A stretch of DNA of 56,916 nucleotides. It comes from Clostridium sp. SM-530-WT-3G (GTDB lineage: Bacteria; Bacillota; Clostridia; Clostridiales; Clostridiaceae). The stretch spans positions 1-56,916 of the forward strand of contig NZ_JABAGC010000019.1 of assembly GCF_012843905.1 (NCBI RefSeq), in the 5' to 3' direction. Positions 36,227 through 46,474 of this stretch are shown here, piece by piece. Within the stretch, counting starts at the first letter, position 1; the number at the start of each line of letters is the position of its first letter. The notes under the pieces are model-generated. The model searched no databases. It was not told where the DNA came from and saw only the letters and a program-made list of their open reading frames with translations. A program made the position numbers and the translations under genes.

Positions 36227-38692
36227 GTGAAGGGACTTCAGCTAAAGGATATGGAAATTATTTTTGATAAACAAAAGCCACAATCTGTTGGTACGGATAT
36301 AAAGATAATAGCAAAAGCTGACAATGACGTAGATTTAGAATATAAATTTATTGTCGGCAAAGGCGGTGTCTGGACTGCAATTCAAGAATTTTCACCAAAG
36401 AGTGAGTGTATCTGGGTTCCTAATGAGGATGGAGATTACATATTGATGGTGCAAGCCAGGGCAGAAAATAAGTTAAGACCAATAGACTATTTAGCTAAAG
36501 AGGATTATTTAATAGTCAAAAGAAAGGTTATAGATGATATGGATAAGAATATCGTGAATAATAAAACTATCAATGACGAATTGAAAAATAATGAACATAA
36601 TAGTACAACTCCAAAAGATGATATTATAAATAATTTCAAGAATTACATTGAAAATGAAAAATATGATAATAGTAGTTTGTTTTTTGAAGCAGCAAATGTA
36701 ACAGAAGATGAAAAAAAAGAGTTAATTAGAGAACTCTCACGAGCAAAAGATGAAGTAGCTGTTTCAAAAGAAGCTGTTGATTTATCAAATTATAATATAA
36801 AAGTTTTAACCGATGAAAAAGATACTGAATCAAAGAAAAAGGTTGATGTGAATGTAATGAATATAGCAGAGGAAAATAAGGAAAAAGCTTATAAAGACAA
36901 AGAGCCTCTTTTGAAAAGTATTGATAATCATATTATAGATGAAATAGAACTTGATATTCAGGAAATGATAGTTGGAGATAAATGCACTATAAATGTAAAA
37001 ACATCTAAACCAGGAAAGTATTTATATAGATTCTATATTAAAAAAGGAAAAGAGTGGTCTATTATAAGAGATTATGAAAGTAGTAATCAATTAAAATATA
37101 CTGCAAATGATAGTGGGAAAAAAGAATTTCTAGTTCAATGTAAAAAAATTGATTCAACTGAAAATTTTGATGACTATAAAATAGTAAATATAAATGTTAA
37201 AGAACGAGAAAAGCTTCAAATAACCAATATAAGATGTGTTAATGATGAATTGATAGCAGGGAATAAACTTAAATTTATAATTGATACAAACTTTGAGGAA
37301 AAGCAGAATAATGAAGAAAATCTTATACAACTATTTAAATTTTATAAGATAAATAAAAATGGAAGATCAACATGTTTGCAGGATTATTCAACTAAGAATG
37401 AAGTTGAATATACAGAAGAGCAACAAGGTGAATATAGAATGTTATGTCTTGTAAAGACTGTCTTATCCGATAAGGAATATGATGATAGGGCAATTGTAGT
37501 ATATGATGTTAAGCCATATAAAGATATAAAAATAAATAGTTTTGTTGCAAATTTAAATTCACCACAAGCCACTGAAACAGATATTAAATTTACATCTGAA
37601 GTAGAGGGTGGAAATAAGCTTTTATATAGATATAAAGTAAAGGGACCTATCGAAATTGATACGGATTATATTGAATCACCTATATTTATGTGGAATCCTA
37701 TTGAAGCAGGAGAGTATGAGATAATTCTGCTTGTTAAGAATTTTGATTATGATGGTGAATATGAAGATAAAAATAAGATTGCATTTACAGTTGAAAAAAG
37801 AGGAAAAAAACCTATAAAGATATTAGATGTGGTTGTTGATAAAGAAAAGAGGATAATTATTAATGAACCAGTCAACATAATGGTAGATGCTGAAGGTGGT
37901 ACTAGGCTTTTATATTCATTTACAGTAAAAAAAGGTACTTCCGAAATAAAGAAGATAAAATATAGTAAGCATAATTTTATTGATTTTACTCCAAGGGAAA
38001 CTGGAGATTATGAAGTTGAAATATATGTTAAGGACAAATATTCAGATAAAGAATATGATGCTAATACTATAGTGTATTTAAAATGTCTTGAATATATGCC
38101 GGGAGAAATAGATTATATAATACTTCCATGTCAGGAAAATTATCTTATAGGTGATACTATAGAATTTGAATGTATAATTCAAAATACTCCTGAAGTTTTA
38201 GTAAGATATGAAACTAAGATTAATGGCCATGCTATAGAAGAAACTGAGTTTTCTAATAATAGAAAATTAAGGTTTACTCCTAAAATAGCTGGTAAATATA
38301 CAATTGAAGTTTATGCTAAAAATATTAAATGTAATAAAGAATATGATTCAAAGAAGCAAGTAAATATTTATGTAAATGAAGCACTTCCTGTTATAAATAC
38401 AAAAATTATTCCTAATACTTTAGAACCGGTAGTAAATGAAGAATTTACTATAGAAATGAAGAGTAGAGGTGGAAAAGATGTATGTTATGAATTTTATTTG
38501 ATGGAAAATAATACTTGGAGAAGAGTTCAAGTATATAGTAGAAAGAAATTCTATAGTTTTATACCATTTACAGCTGGGAAGTATAAGATTTTAGCATTGG
38601 CAAAGAGCTATTACAGAAAAGTAAATTATGAAGACTATGCACAAATAACCTTTGAAGTTAAAGAAAAATTAAATATAACCGAAAATAACTAA
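36227..38692 (+). CDS. Leaderless protein of seven Ig-like triple-tyrosine-type repeats
   Basis: The 821-residue product consists of about seven repeats of 90-100 residues: about 1-98, then after a charged linker (100-240), 240-328, 330-425, 426-525, 528-620, 622-715 and 716-818. Each repeat has a strand pattern with a Tyr/Phe centre (LYRYKVKG, LLYSFTVKKG, VCYEFYLMENNTW), a Trp or Phe-x-Pro strand (MWNPIEAGEYEIILLVKN, FTPRETGDYEVEIYVKD, FTPKIAGKYTIEVYAKN) and a final YED/YDxxxxIxFxV strand. This resembles the Y_Y_Y (triple tyrosine) sensor or adhesion fold. There is no signal peptide or membrane helix. The GTG start has AGAGGGGG nine bases upstream. A transglycosylase gene follows at once. 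Function unknown. Confidence 0.75.
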   Translation: MKGLQLKDMEIIFDKQKPQSVGTDIKIIAKADNDVDLEYKFIVGKGGVWTAIQEFSPKSECIWVPNEDGDYILMVQARAENKLRPIDYLAKEDYLIVKRKVIDDMDKNIVNNKTINDELKNNEHNSTTPKDDIINNFKNYIENEKYDNSSLFFEAANVTEDEKKELIRELSRAKDEVAVSKEAVDLSNYNIKVLTDEKDTESKKKVDVNVMNIAEENKEKAYKDKEPLLKSIDNHIIDEIELDIQEMIVGDKCTINVKTSKPGKYLYRFYIKKGKEWSIIRDYESSNQLKYTANDSGKKEFLVQCKKIDSTENFDDYKIVNINVKEREKLQITNIRCVNDELIAGNKLKFIIDTNFEEKQNNEENLIQLFKFYKINKNGRSTCLQDYSTKNEVEYTEEQQGEYRMLCLVKTVLSDKEYDDRAIVVYDVKPYKDIKINSFVANLNSPQATETDIKFTSEVEGGNKLLYRYKVKGPIEIDTDYIESPIFMWNPIEAGEYEIILLVKNFDYDGEYEDKNKIAFTVEKRGKKPIKILDVVVDKEKRIIINEPVNIMVDAEGGTRLLYSFTVKKGTSEIKKIKYSKHNFIDFTPRETGDYEVEIYVKDKYSDKEYDANTIVYLKCLEYMPGEIDYIILPCQENYLIGDTIEFECIIQNTPEVLVRYETKINGHAIEETEFSNNRKLRFTPKIAGKYTIEVYAKNIKCNKEYDSKKQVNIYVNEALPVINTKIIPNTLEPVVNEEFTIEMKSRGGKDVCYEFYLMENNTWRRVQVYSRKKFYSFIPFTAGKYKILALAKSYYRKVNYEDYAQITFEVKEKLNITENN

Positions 38693-38723
38693 GGATGAAT
38701 TTTTGGGAAGGGGATTAGTCACA

Positions 38724-39578
38724 ATGCCTATAGACGGATTAGGATCAATGTCAATGGAACAGCTTTTAGCTATGTCTATGATGGGAAATGGACAGCTGAC
38801 AAATGATTCAATAACAAGTTCTAGTTATACATCAAGTGATGAAGTGAACTTTGCATTTCAAGCAATAATGCAGAATTATTTAGAAAAAGCAAAGAATTCT
38901 GTTAAGGAAAGTAGCCAGAATGGTTCAGTAGACACAGTAGTAGGTACAGCTGAAAATAGTCAGGATAATTTACAAGAATCTGTTGATAATGATTTAAGTG
39001 AATTAGCAAATGTAGTAAGTAGTATGCAGGCTGTAAAACAAATTCAACAGAAGTATTTAGCAGGTCAAAATCTGCTTGATATACCTTTAGCAGTGAATAG
39101 ATTAAGTGTTAATTACACTATTCCTACACCAAGTATAGATTATACTCCAAGTAATACAAGTAAAAGTGAACTTGAAAGAATTTATTCTGCTGTTAATAAG
39201 GCATCAAAGGAATATGGAGTTGATGAAAATTTAATTTATGCGATTATAAAACAGGAATCAGATTTTGATTCAACATGTACTTCTAGTGCTGGAGCAGCTG
39301 GACTTATGCAGATAATGCCTGGTAATTTTAGTTATTTAGGGATAACTAATGCATATGATGTTGAGCAGAATATAAATGGCGGGACTAAGCTTTTAAAAGA
39401 ATATTTGGATAAATATAATGGAAATATTCAAATGGCTCTTATGGCTTATAATGGAGGTCCAGGAACTATGCAGAGAAGAGGGGTAAGTTCTGTTAGTGAT
39501 CTTTATAAAATGCCATTAGAAACTCAAAATTATGTTCCTAAGGTTATGGGATATTATCAAAGTAAAGTACGTAGTTAA
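38724..39578 (+). CDS. Lytic transglycosylase (SLT domain) without signal peptide
   Basis: The C-terminal 140 residues form a Slt70-type goose-lysozyme-like domain with the catalytic Glu178 in IIKQESDFD. GLMQIMP (193-199), the substrate-binding INGGTKLLKEYLDKY and ALMAYNGGPG follow. It should cut peptidoglycan glycan strands. The N-terminal 145 residues are Met/Ser/Gln-rich and helical (MSMEQLLAMSMM...FAFQAIMQNYLEKA), with no export signal. Start choice is open: ATG at 38724 follows GAAGGGG, while a TTG at 38703 adds seven residues. The gene is 10-31 bp after the repeat protein, so they form an operon. FlgJ-type muramidases that leave through the flagellar channel also lack signal peptides; that comparison is inference. 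Confidence 0.85.
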   Translation: MPIDGLGSMSMEQLLAMSMMGNGQLTNDSITSSSYTSSDEVNFAFQAIMQNYLEKAKNSVKESSQNGSVDTVVGTAENSQDNLQESVDNDLSELANVVSSMQAVKQIQQKYLAGQNLLDIPLAVNRLSVNYTIPTPSIDYTPSNTSKSELERIYSAVNKASKEYGVDENLIYAIIKQESDFDSTCTSSAGAAGLMQIMPGNFSYLGITNAYDVEQNINGGTKLLKEYLDKYNGNIQMALMAYNGGPGTMQRRGVSSVSDLYKMPLETQNYVPKVMGYYQSKVRS

Positions 39579-39721
39579 ATAGGGGAACTAAAAGTATTTT
39601 TACTATAAGTAATTAATAAAGTTAGATAATTTATATTTGTGGGAATTATATTAAATTATAATAGGGACTAGCTTTATAACCATAATATAATTATAAGGGT
39701 AAATAATAATTAAAATAGAGG

Positions 39722-39752
39722 CTGAAATCATTAAATATGATTTCAGTTTTTT
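39722..39752 (+). terminator. Terminator after the transglycosylase gene
   Basis: CTGAAATCAT (39722-39731) and ATGATTTCAG (39737-39746) form a perfect 10-bp stem with a five-base loop and six T. The spacer on either side (39579-39948) shows nothing else but A/T-rich DNA. Confidence 0.92.
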
Positions 39753-39948
39753 CGTTTTTAATCAATAATAAAAAAAGTAAAATAATAATTGTATAAAAAG
39801 TAAGATTATTTTTTTTTGTATATGTGAATAATTAATTATATTTAAAAGCAAGTAAATTTTATAAATAATATTTACTTTATTACTAAATATCAGATACTAT
39901 ATATGAAGAAGAAATTAAGATAAACTTAGGAAAGTGAAGTGAATAATA

Positions 39949-40665
39949 GTGGAAAGATTAGATAAAATTATTTCTAATTTAGGATATGGAAGCCGTAAGG
40001 ATGTAAAATCATTTGTAAAAAAAGGCTTAATTGAAGTTGATGGAGTAGTTGTAAAAGATAATGGTATGTCTGTTGATCCAGAAAAATCAGTTATAAAGAT
40101 AAATGGTGAAGAAATACTATATCGTAAATACATATATTTAATGATGAATAAACCAAGTGGGGTTATATCTGCAACTCATGATAACAGAGATGAAACAGTT
40201 ATTGATTTATTATATATAGATCATCAAGTATTTAATCCATTCCCAGTTGGGAGATTAGATAAAGATACAGTTGGTCTTCTTTTATTAACTAATGATGGTG
40301 AATTAAATCATAGATTAATATCACCTAAATGGCATGTAGATAAGGTTTATTATGCAAAAATAGATAAGAAGGTTACTGAAAAAGACGTTGAAGCATTTAA
40401 AAATGGAATAACTTTAGATGATGGATACAAGTGTATGGAAGCAAAACTTGATATAATATCTGCAAGTGATGAAGGCTCAGAAGTTAGAATTACAATTCAA
40501 GAAGGAAAGTTCCATCAAGTTAAGAGGATGTTTGAAGCAGTTAACAAATCTGTAGTATATCTTAAGAGAGAAGAGTTTGGAGGCTTAACTTTAGATCCAG
40601 ATTTAGAAGAAGGCGAATATAGAGAACTTTCAGAAGAGGAAATTGCACTTTTAAAGAGTTATTAA
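39949..40665 (+). CDS. Pseudouridine synthase, RsuA/RluB family
   Basis: The 238-residue enzyme converts a uridine in rRNA to pseudouridine. The N-terminal S4 RNA-binding domain (RLDKIISNLGYGSRKDVKSFVKKGLIEVDG, about 2-31) is followed by the catalytic domain. GRLDKDTVGLLLLTNDGELNHRL there holds the catalytic Asp, and EGKFHQVKRMF comes near the end. Length fits the RsuA group that acts on 16S rRNA, but the exact site is not readable. The start is GTG with a weak upstream purine stretch. It is monocistronic. Confidence 0.92.
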   Translation: MERLDKIISNLGYGSRKDVKSFVKKGLIEVDGVVVKDNGMSVDPEKSVIKINGEEILYRKYIYLMMNKPSGVISATHDNRDETVIDLLYIDHQVFNPFPVGRLDKDTVGLLLLTNDGELNHRLISPKWHVDKVYYAKIDKKVTEKDVEAFKNGITLDDGYKCMEAKLDIISASDEGSEVRITIQEGKFHQVKRMFEAVNKSVVYLKREEFGGLTLDPDLEEGEYRELSEEEIALLKSY

Positions 40666-40675
40666 CGAATGTTAT

Positions 40676-40727
40676 TTAATTTTGCAATAAAAACATTCAT
40701 TTTATTGCAAAAAATTAAATTTTTTCT
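40676..40727 (+). terminator. Hairpin after the pseudouridine synthase gene
   Basis: TTTGCAATAAAA and TTTTATTGCAAA form a 12-bp stem within 40680-40711, followed by a mixed A/T stretch with six T near 40721-40726. It probably ends the upstream gene. Confidence 0.6.
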
Positions 40728-40736
40728 ATAAATGAC

Positions 40737-40765
40737 TTGCATTATTGAACATAATATCCTATAAT
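40737..40765 (+). promoter_or_regulatory. Possible promoter of a small RNA
   Basis: TTGCAT (40737-40742) and TATAAT (40760-40765) are 17 bp apart. No coding gene begins within the next 450 bp, while a terminator lies 100 bp downstream. Confidence 0.45.
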
Positions 40766-40771
40766 TATTTT

Positions 40772-40867
40772 GCAAGGATAAATAAAAGGAATATATAGCC
40801 CCCTTTTTATTTATTGCTTATTGCTTATTGCTAAAGCGCAACCTAGCCCCAAGGGTTGCGTTTTTTT
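40772..40867 (+). ncRNA. Candidate ~97-nt small RNA ending in a terminator
   Basis: Downstream of the promoter-like boxes, GCAA...ATAAATAAAAGG (40772-40789) can pair with CC..TTTT.ATTTATTGC (about 40799-40817), giving a long first hairpin. Three exact tandem copies of TTATTGC (40811-40831) follow. A strong terminator, CGCAACC/GGTTGCG (40837-40843 with 40854-40860) with seven T, then closes it. There is no open reading frame of note. It does not match 6S, tmRNA, SRP RNA or RNase P as I know them. An untranslated relic or a second terminator for the upstream gene is possible. Confidence 0.4.
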
Positions 40868-40993
40868 GTTTATAAAAAATGAAAATGTTTAAAATTGAAA
40901 AATTAATAAAAGTTTAAGGATTATTTATAAAAAAATTTTTATCAAAATTTATTTCACATAAAAATTATGTTTAATACATAAAAAACTAGAAAG

Positions 40994-41040
40994 TGAATAA
41001 TATTATTCAACAAAAAATGTAGTATGAATAATATTATTCA
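40994..41040. promoter_or_regulatory. Twin 16-bp perfect palindromes
   Basis: TGAATAATATTATTCA occurs at 40994-41009 and again at 41025-41040. Each is a perfect palindrome, and their centres are 31 bp apart, close to three helical turns, so bound dimers would sit on the same DNA face. The sequence is loosely like a Fur/PerR-type box. They lie about 200 bp before pcrA and 130 bp after the candidate RNA. The remaining spacer to 41238 holds a probable pcrA promoter (TTGCAA 41181-41186, TATAAT 41202-41207, spacing 15). Confidence 0.6.
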
Positions 41041-41238
41041 TTTTTTAGTATTAGATAAATTTATTTATAGGTTTTAAAGATTGAATTATATCTATTTATA
41101 TAGGCAATATTATAAGTAGTCTTATGAAAAATAATAGAAATTTTAAATGAATTTATGTTGCAGCTTATAGTGTCTTAAGATTGCAATATATTCATATATG
41201 ATATAATATTTAAGGATTGGGAAAGGAGGAAAAGTAAT

Positions 41239-43533
41239 ATGGATTTGAGAAAATTACTTAATAAAGAACAGTACGAAGGGGCAACTACCATTGATGGTCA
41301 AGTACTAATTTTAGCAGGAGCAGGCTCAGGTAAAACTAGAGTTTTGACTCATAGAATAGCACATATGATAGAAGACTTGGAAATTGCACCGTATAACATT
41401 TTGGCAATAACATTTACTAATAAAGCAGCTAAAGAAATGAAAGATAGAGTTAAAGCGCTTATTGGTGAACAGGCTGAAAGCATGTGGATATCAACTTTCC
41501 ATTCAACTTGTGTAAGAATACTAAGAAGAGAAATAGATAAAATAGGCTATAAATCAAGCTTTACTATATATGATACATCAGATGCAAAAACATTAATTAA
41601 AGAATGTATGAAAGCTTTAAATATTAATGATAAAGATATAACAGAACAAGAAATCATGGGTAAAATAGGTAAAGCAAAAGATAGAATGCAGAGTGCACGA
41701 AGCTTTAAATTAGAAAATGAGTCTAATTTTAGAGAAAATAAAATTGCAGATGTATATGAAATGTATCAAAGGAGACTTAAGGAAAATAATGCTTTAGATT
41801 TTGATGATTTAATTTTTAAAACAGTAGAATTATTTAAAAATAATCCTGAAACATTAGAATTCTATCAGAGAAAATTTAAATACATAATGGTAGATGAGTA
41901 TCAAGATACAAATGGGGCACAGTACGAACTTGTAAAGCTACTTGCTTCAAAATATAAAAATATCTGTGTTGTAGGGGATGATGATCAATGCATATATCAA
42001 TGGAGAGGCGCAGATATTAAAAATATATTGGACTTTGAAAAAGATTATCCAGAAGCGAAAGTTATTAAACTTGAGCAGAATTACAGATCTAAAGGAAATA
42101 TATTAAATGCTGCTAATGAAGTTATAGTAAATAATGCTAATAGAAAAAATAAAGTTCTTAGAACAGAACAGGAATCTGGAAGTAAAATTAAAATATATAG
42201 AGCTTATTCTGATTCTGATGAAGGTGACTTTGTAGGAAAGCAGATTGTAGATATAAAAAGAAATGAAAATAAGAAATATAGTGATTTTGCTGTCCTTTAC
42301 AGAACAAATGCACAGTCAAGAATTTTTGAAGAAAGTTTTAGAAGAAAGGGAATACCTTATAAAATCGTAGGAGGAACAAAATTCTATGATAGAAAAGAAA
42401 TAAAAGATATTCTTGCTTACTTAAAGCTTATAGTAAATCCTCAAGATGATATAAGTTTAAAAAGAATAATTAATGTTCCTAAGAGAAGTATAGGAGATGC
42501 AACTGTAGCTAAAGTTCAGGAATTTGCAGAAAGCTTTGAATTAAATATGTGGGATGCACTTTCAGAAATAAGAAGTATACCTACATTAACTAAAAGAAAT
42601 GTTACATGTATAGAACCATTTGTTCAGCTTATGGAAAACTTTATGGAAATTAGTGAGACAACACCTGTATCTATGCTTATAGAAACTATTCTAGAAGATA
42701 CAGGATATATGGATGCTCTTAAGAAATCTAATGAAATAGAAGATAAGAGTAGAATTGAAAACTTAAAAGAATTAGTTTCAGATTCTGTTGATTTTGAAAA
42801 GAGTAGTGAAGATAAATCATTATCTGCATATCTTGAAAAAGTATCTTTAGTTCAAGATACAGATAAGATGGAAGAAGAGGATGATGCAGTTGTACTTATG
42901 ACTGTTCATAGTGCAAAGGGGCTTGAATTTCCAGTAGTATTTATGGTGGGAATGGAAAATGGTATATTCCCTGGAAGTGCATCATTTGAAAAGGAATCTG
43001 AAATGGAAGAGTCAAGAAGATTATGTTATGTTGGTATAACAAGAGCTAAGGAAACCTTATTTATGACTTCAGCAGAAGTAAGAAGAGTATTTGGTAGAAC
43101 TGTAGCGTATCCACAATCAGATTTTATTAATGAAATAAAACCAGAGCTTAAAGAATATGTTGCTGTAGAAAAAGCTGGAATGAAGAGTAGAGAAGGTTTT
43201 ATTAATAAAAGTTCATATAACAACCCTCATAGTCTTAGAAATAGTATGAATAGAACAGTTTCAGGAAGTGGACTTTCAAGAAGTAGAGAAGGTGTTATGG
43301 GCTCTGGAGTAAATGGAATAAATGCAGCAGCTGCTCATGTTTCAACTGGTAGTGGAGAGTATATTACTGCAGCTGAAGCTACTATGGGTAGAAAAGTTAA
43401 ACATGATAAGTTTGGTGTAGGTACTATAGTTTCAGTTCAGGATTCGGGAAATGATAAAAAGCTTACAATTGCTTTTGATAAGCAGGGTGTAAAAATACTA
43501 TTATTATCTTTTGCAAAGCTTAAAATGCTATAA
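41239..43533 (+). CDS. pcrA: ATP-dependent DNA helicase PcrA (UvrD/Rep family)
   Basis: This 3'-5' superfamily 1 helicase acts in repair and rolling-circle replication. The 764 residues contain Walker A AGAGSGKTRVLTHR (about 30-43), TFTNKAAKEMKDR, the Walker B VDEYQDTN, GDDDQCIYQWRGAD, EQNYRS, VMLMTVHSAKGLEFPVVF (VVLMTVHSAKGLEF here) and CYVGITRAKE. The C-terminal end (KVKHDKFGVGTIVSVQDSG...) is the Tudor-like domain that binds RNA polymerase in PcrA. The ATG follows AAAGGAGG. It is first in an operon with ligA, as in most Firmicutes. Confidence 0.97.
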   Translation: MDLRKLLNKEQYEGATTIDGQVLILAGAGSGKTRVLTHRIAHMIEDLEIAPYNILAITFTNKAAKEMKDRVKALIGEQAESMWISTFHSTCVRILRREIDKIGYKSSFTIYDTSDAKTLIKECMKALNINDKDITEQEIMGKIGKAKDRMQSARSFKLENESNFRENKIADVYEMYQRRLKENNALDFDDLIFKTVELFKNNPETLEFYQRKFKYIMVDEYQDTNGAQYELVKLLASKYKNICVVGDDDQCIYQWRGADIKNILDFEKDYPEAKVIKLEQNYRSKGNILNAANEVIVNNANRKNKVLRTEQESGSKIKIYRAYSDSDEGDFVGKQIVDIKRNENKKYSDFAVLYRTNAQSRIFEESFRRKGIPYKIVGGTKFYDRKEIKDILAYLKLIVNPQDDISLKRIINVPKRSIGDATVAKVQEFAESFELNMWDALSEIRSIPTLTKRNVTCIEPFVQLMENFMEISETTPVSMLIETILEDTGYMDALKKSNEIEDKSRIENLKELVSDSVDFEKSSEDKSLSAYLEKVSLVQDTDKMEEEDDAVVLMTVHSAKGLEFPVVFMVGMENGIFPGSASFEKESEMEESRRLCYVGITRAKETLFMTSAEVRRVFGRTVAYPQSDFINEIKPELKEYVAVEKAGMKSREGFINKSSYNNPHSLRNSMNRTVSGSGLSRSREGVMGSGVNGINAAAAHVSTGSGEYITAAEATMGRKVKHDKFGVGTIVSVQDSGNDKKLTIAFDKQGVKILLLSFAKLKML

Positions 43534-43542
43534 TGAATTTGA

Positions 43543-45546
<2,004 letters not shown>

Positions 45547-45550
45547 TGTA

Positions 45551-45823
45551 GTGAAAAAGTTAATAAATCTGTTATCATTTGTATCAGCATTTATAACAAG
45601 TATCATTATAATCTGCACATTTTTAACTACATATCAATTCTTTTATGTAGGCCAGATATTTAATTCATATTTGCCTATACAACTTGGAATATGTATTACA
45701 ATGGCAATTTTAGCATTCAGATTTCTTTTTAATGAAACAGGACGTAGAAGAATATTTTATTCAGCAGTAAGTTTTTCTATATCAATTGTATTATTATTTT
45801 TTATGATAAATTATATAAGATGA
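45551..45823 (+). CDS. Small membrane protein of 90 residues
   Basis: Three hydrophobic helices are visible (about 5-30, 40-60 and 66-88) with a basic patch (NETGRRR) before the last. I do not recognise the family. The GTG start is four bases after the ligA stop, and its ribosome binding site AAGGGGGT overlaps the end of ligA, so it is translated with pcrA-ligA. The role is unknown. Placement in a DNA-repair operon may be accidental. Confidence 0.75.
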   Translation: MKKLINLLSFVSAFITSIIIICTFLTTYQFFYVGQIFNSYLPIQLGICITMAILAFRFLFNETGRRRIFYSAVSFSISIVLLFFMINYIR

Positions 45824-45827
45824 ATTT

Positions 45828-46034
45828 TCAGTTTTCAGTTAACAGCATTTCTTCAGTTGTCAGTTAACGGTTAGCAGTTAACAGATGTGGATGATTTTAC
45901 TGACGTAAAATTTTGAAATTAATGACTATGGATTTTGCGTAGCAAAATTTATTGAATAATATATAATATAATAAAAAGCCATAGGATTTTTCACCTTAAA
46001 CTGTTAACTGTTACCTGTTAACTGTTAACTGAGT
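45828..46034. repeat. TTAACTG-repeat element, imperfect long inverted repeat
   Basis: The left arm (about 45832-45891) has CAGTTTTCAGTTAACAG, GTCAGTTAACGG and GCAGTTAACAG. The right arm (about 46001-46033) has CTGTTAACTGTTACCTGTTA and ACTGTTAACTGAG, the inverse motif. Between them sit two small palindromes (ATTTTAC/GTAAAAT and ATTTTGC/GCAAAAT). The core motif also forms the 23-bp stem at 3587-3644. It looks like a mobile or dispersed non-coding repeat (MITE- or REP-like), not a gene. Confidence 0.65.
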
Positions 46035-46162
46035 AAACTTTGCTTATGGAAAAATAGTAAAAAAGTTAATTTTATGATAGAATTTATTATGTTTAAATTA
46101 GGTTTAATTATCGCAAAATAATGCGTTTTAAATAGTTTTAATATGAAAAGGAGGATTTTAAT

Positions 46163-46453
46163 ATGGCAGTTAGCATTAAAGATGTAGATTATGTTGCTGA
46201 ACTATCAAGATTAAGCTTTGATGAAAGTGAAAAAGAAGGTTTAGCAGAAGACTTAAATCAAATACTAGCTTATGTTGAAAAGCTTGGAGAATTAGATACT
46301 GAAAATGAAGATATAATAGTAAATCCTTATTATATTGAAAATAGGTTTAGAGAAGATGTAGTAGTTCCATCGTTAAAACTTGAAGATGTAACTAAAAATG
46401 CACCGGATACATTAGAAGAATATATTGTAGTACCAGCTATCATTAAAGGCTAG
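46163..46453 (+). CDS. gatC: Asp/Glu-tRNA amidotransferase subunit C
   Basis: GatC holds GatA and GatB together. The 96-residue product has [34 protein letters not shown] and the C-terminal [23 protein letters not shown] typical of the family. AAAGGAGG precedes the ATG. It is first in gatCAB, which lets cells without GlnRS and/or AsnRS make Gln-tRNAGln and Asn-tRNAAsn. Confidence 0.96.
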   Translation: MAVSIKDVDYVAELSRLSFDESEKEGLAEDLNQILAYVEKLGELDTENEDIIVNPYYIENRFREDVVVPSLKLEDVTKNAPDTLEEYIVVPAIIKG

Positions 46454-46474
46454 TCTTGATTGGAGGGTAAATTA

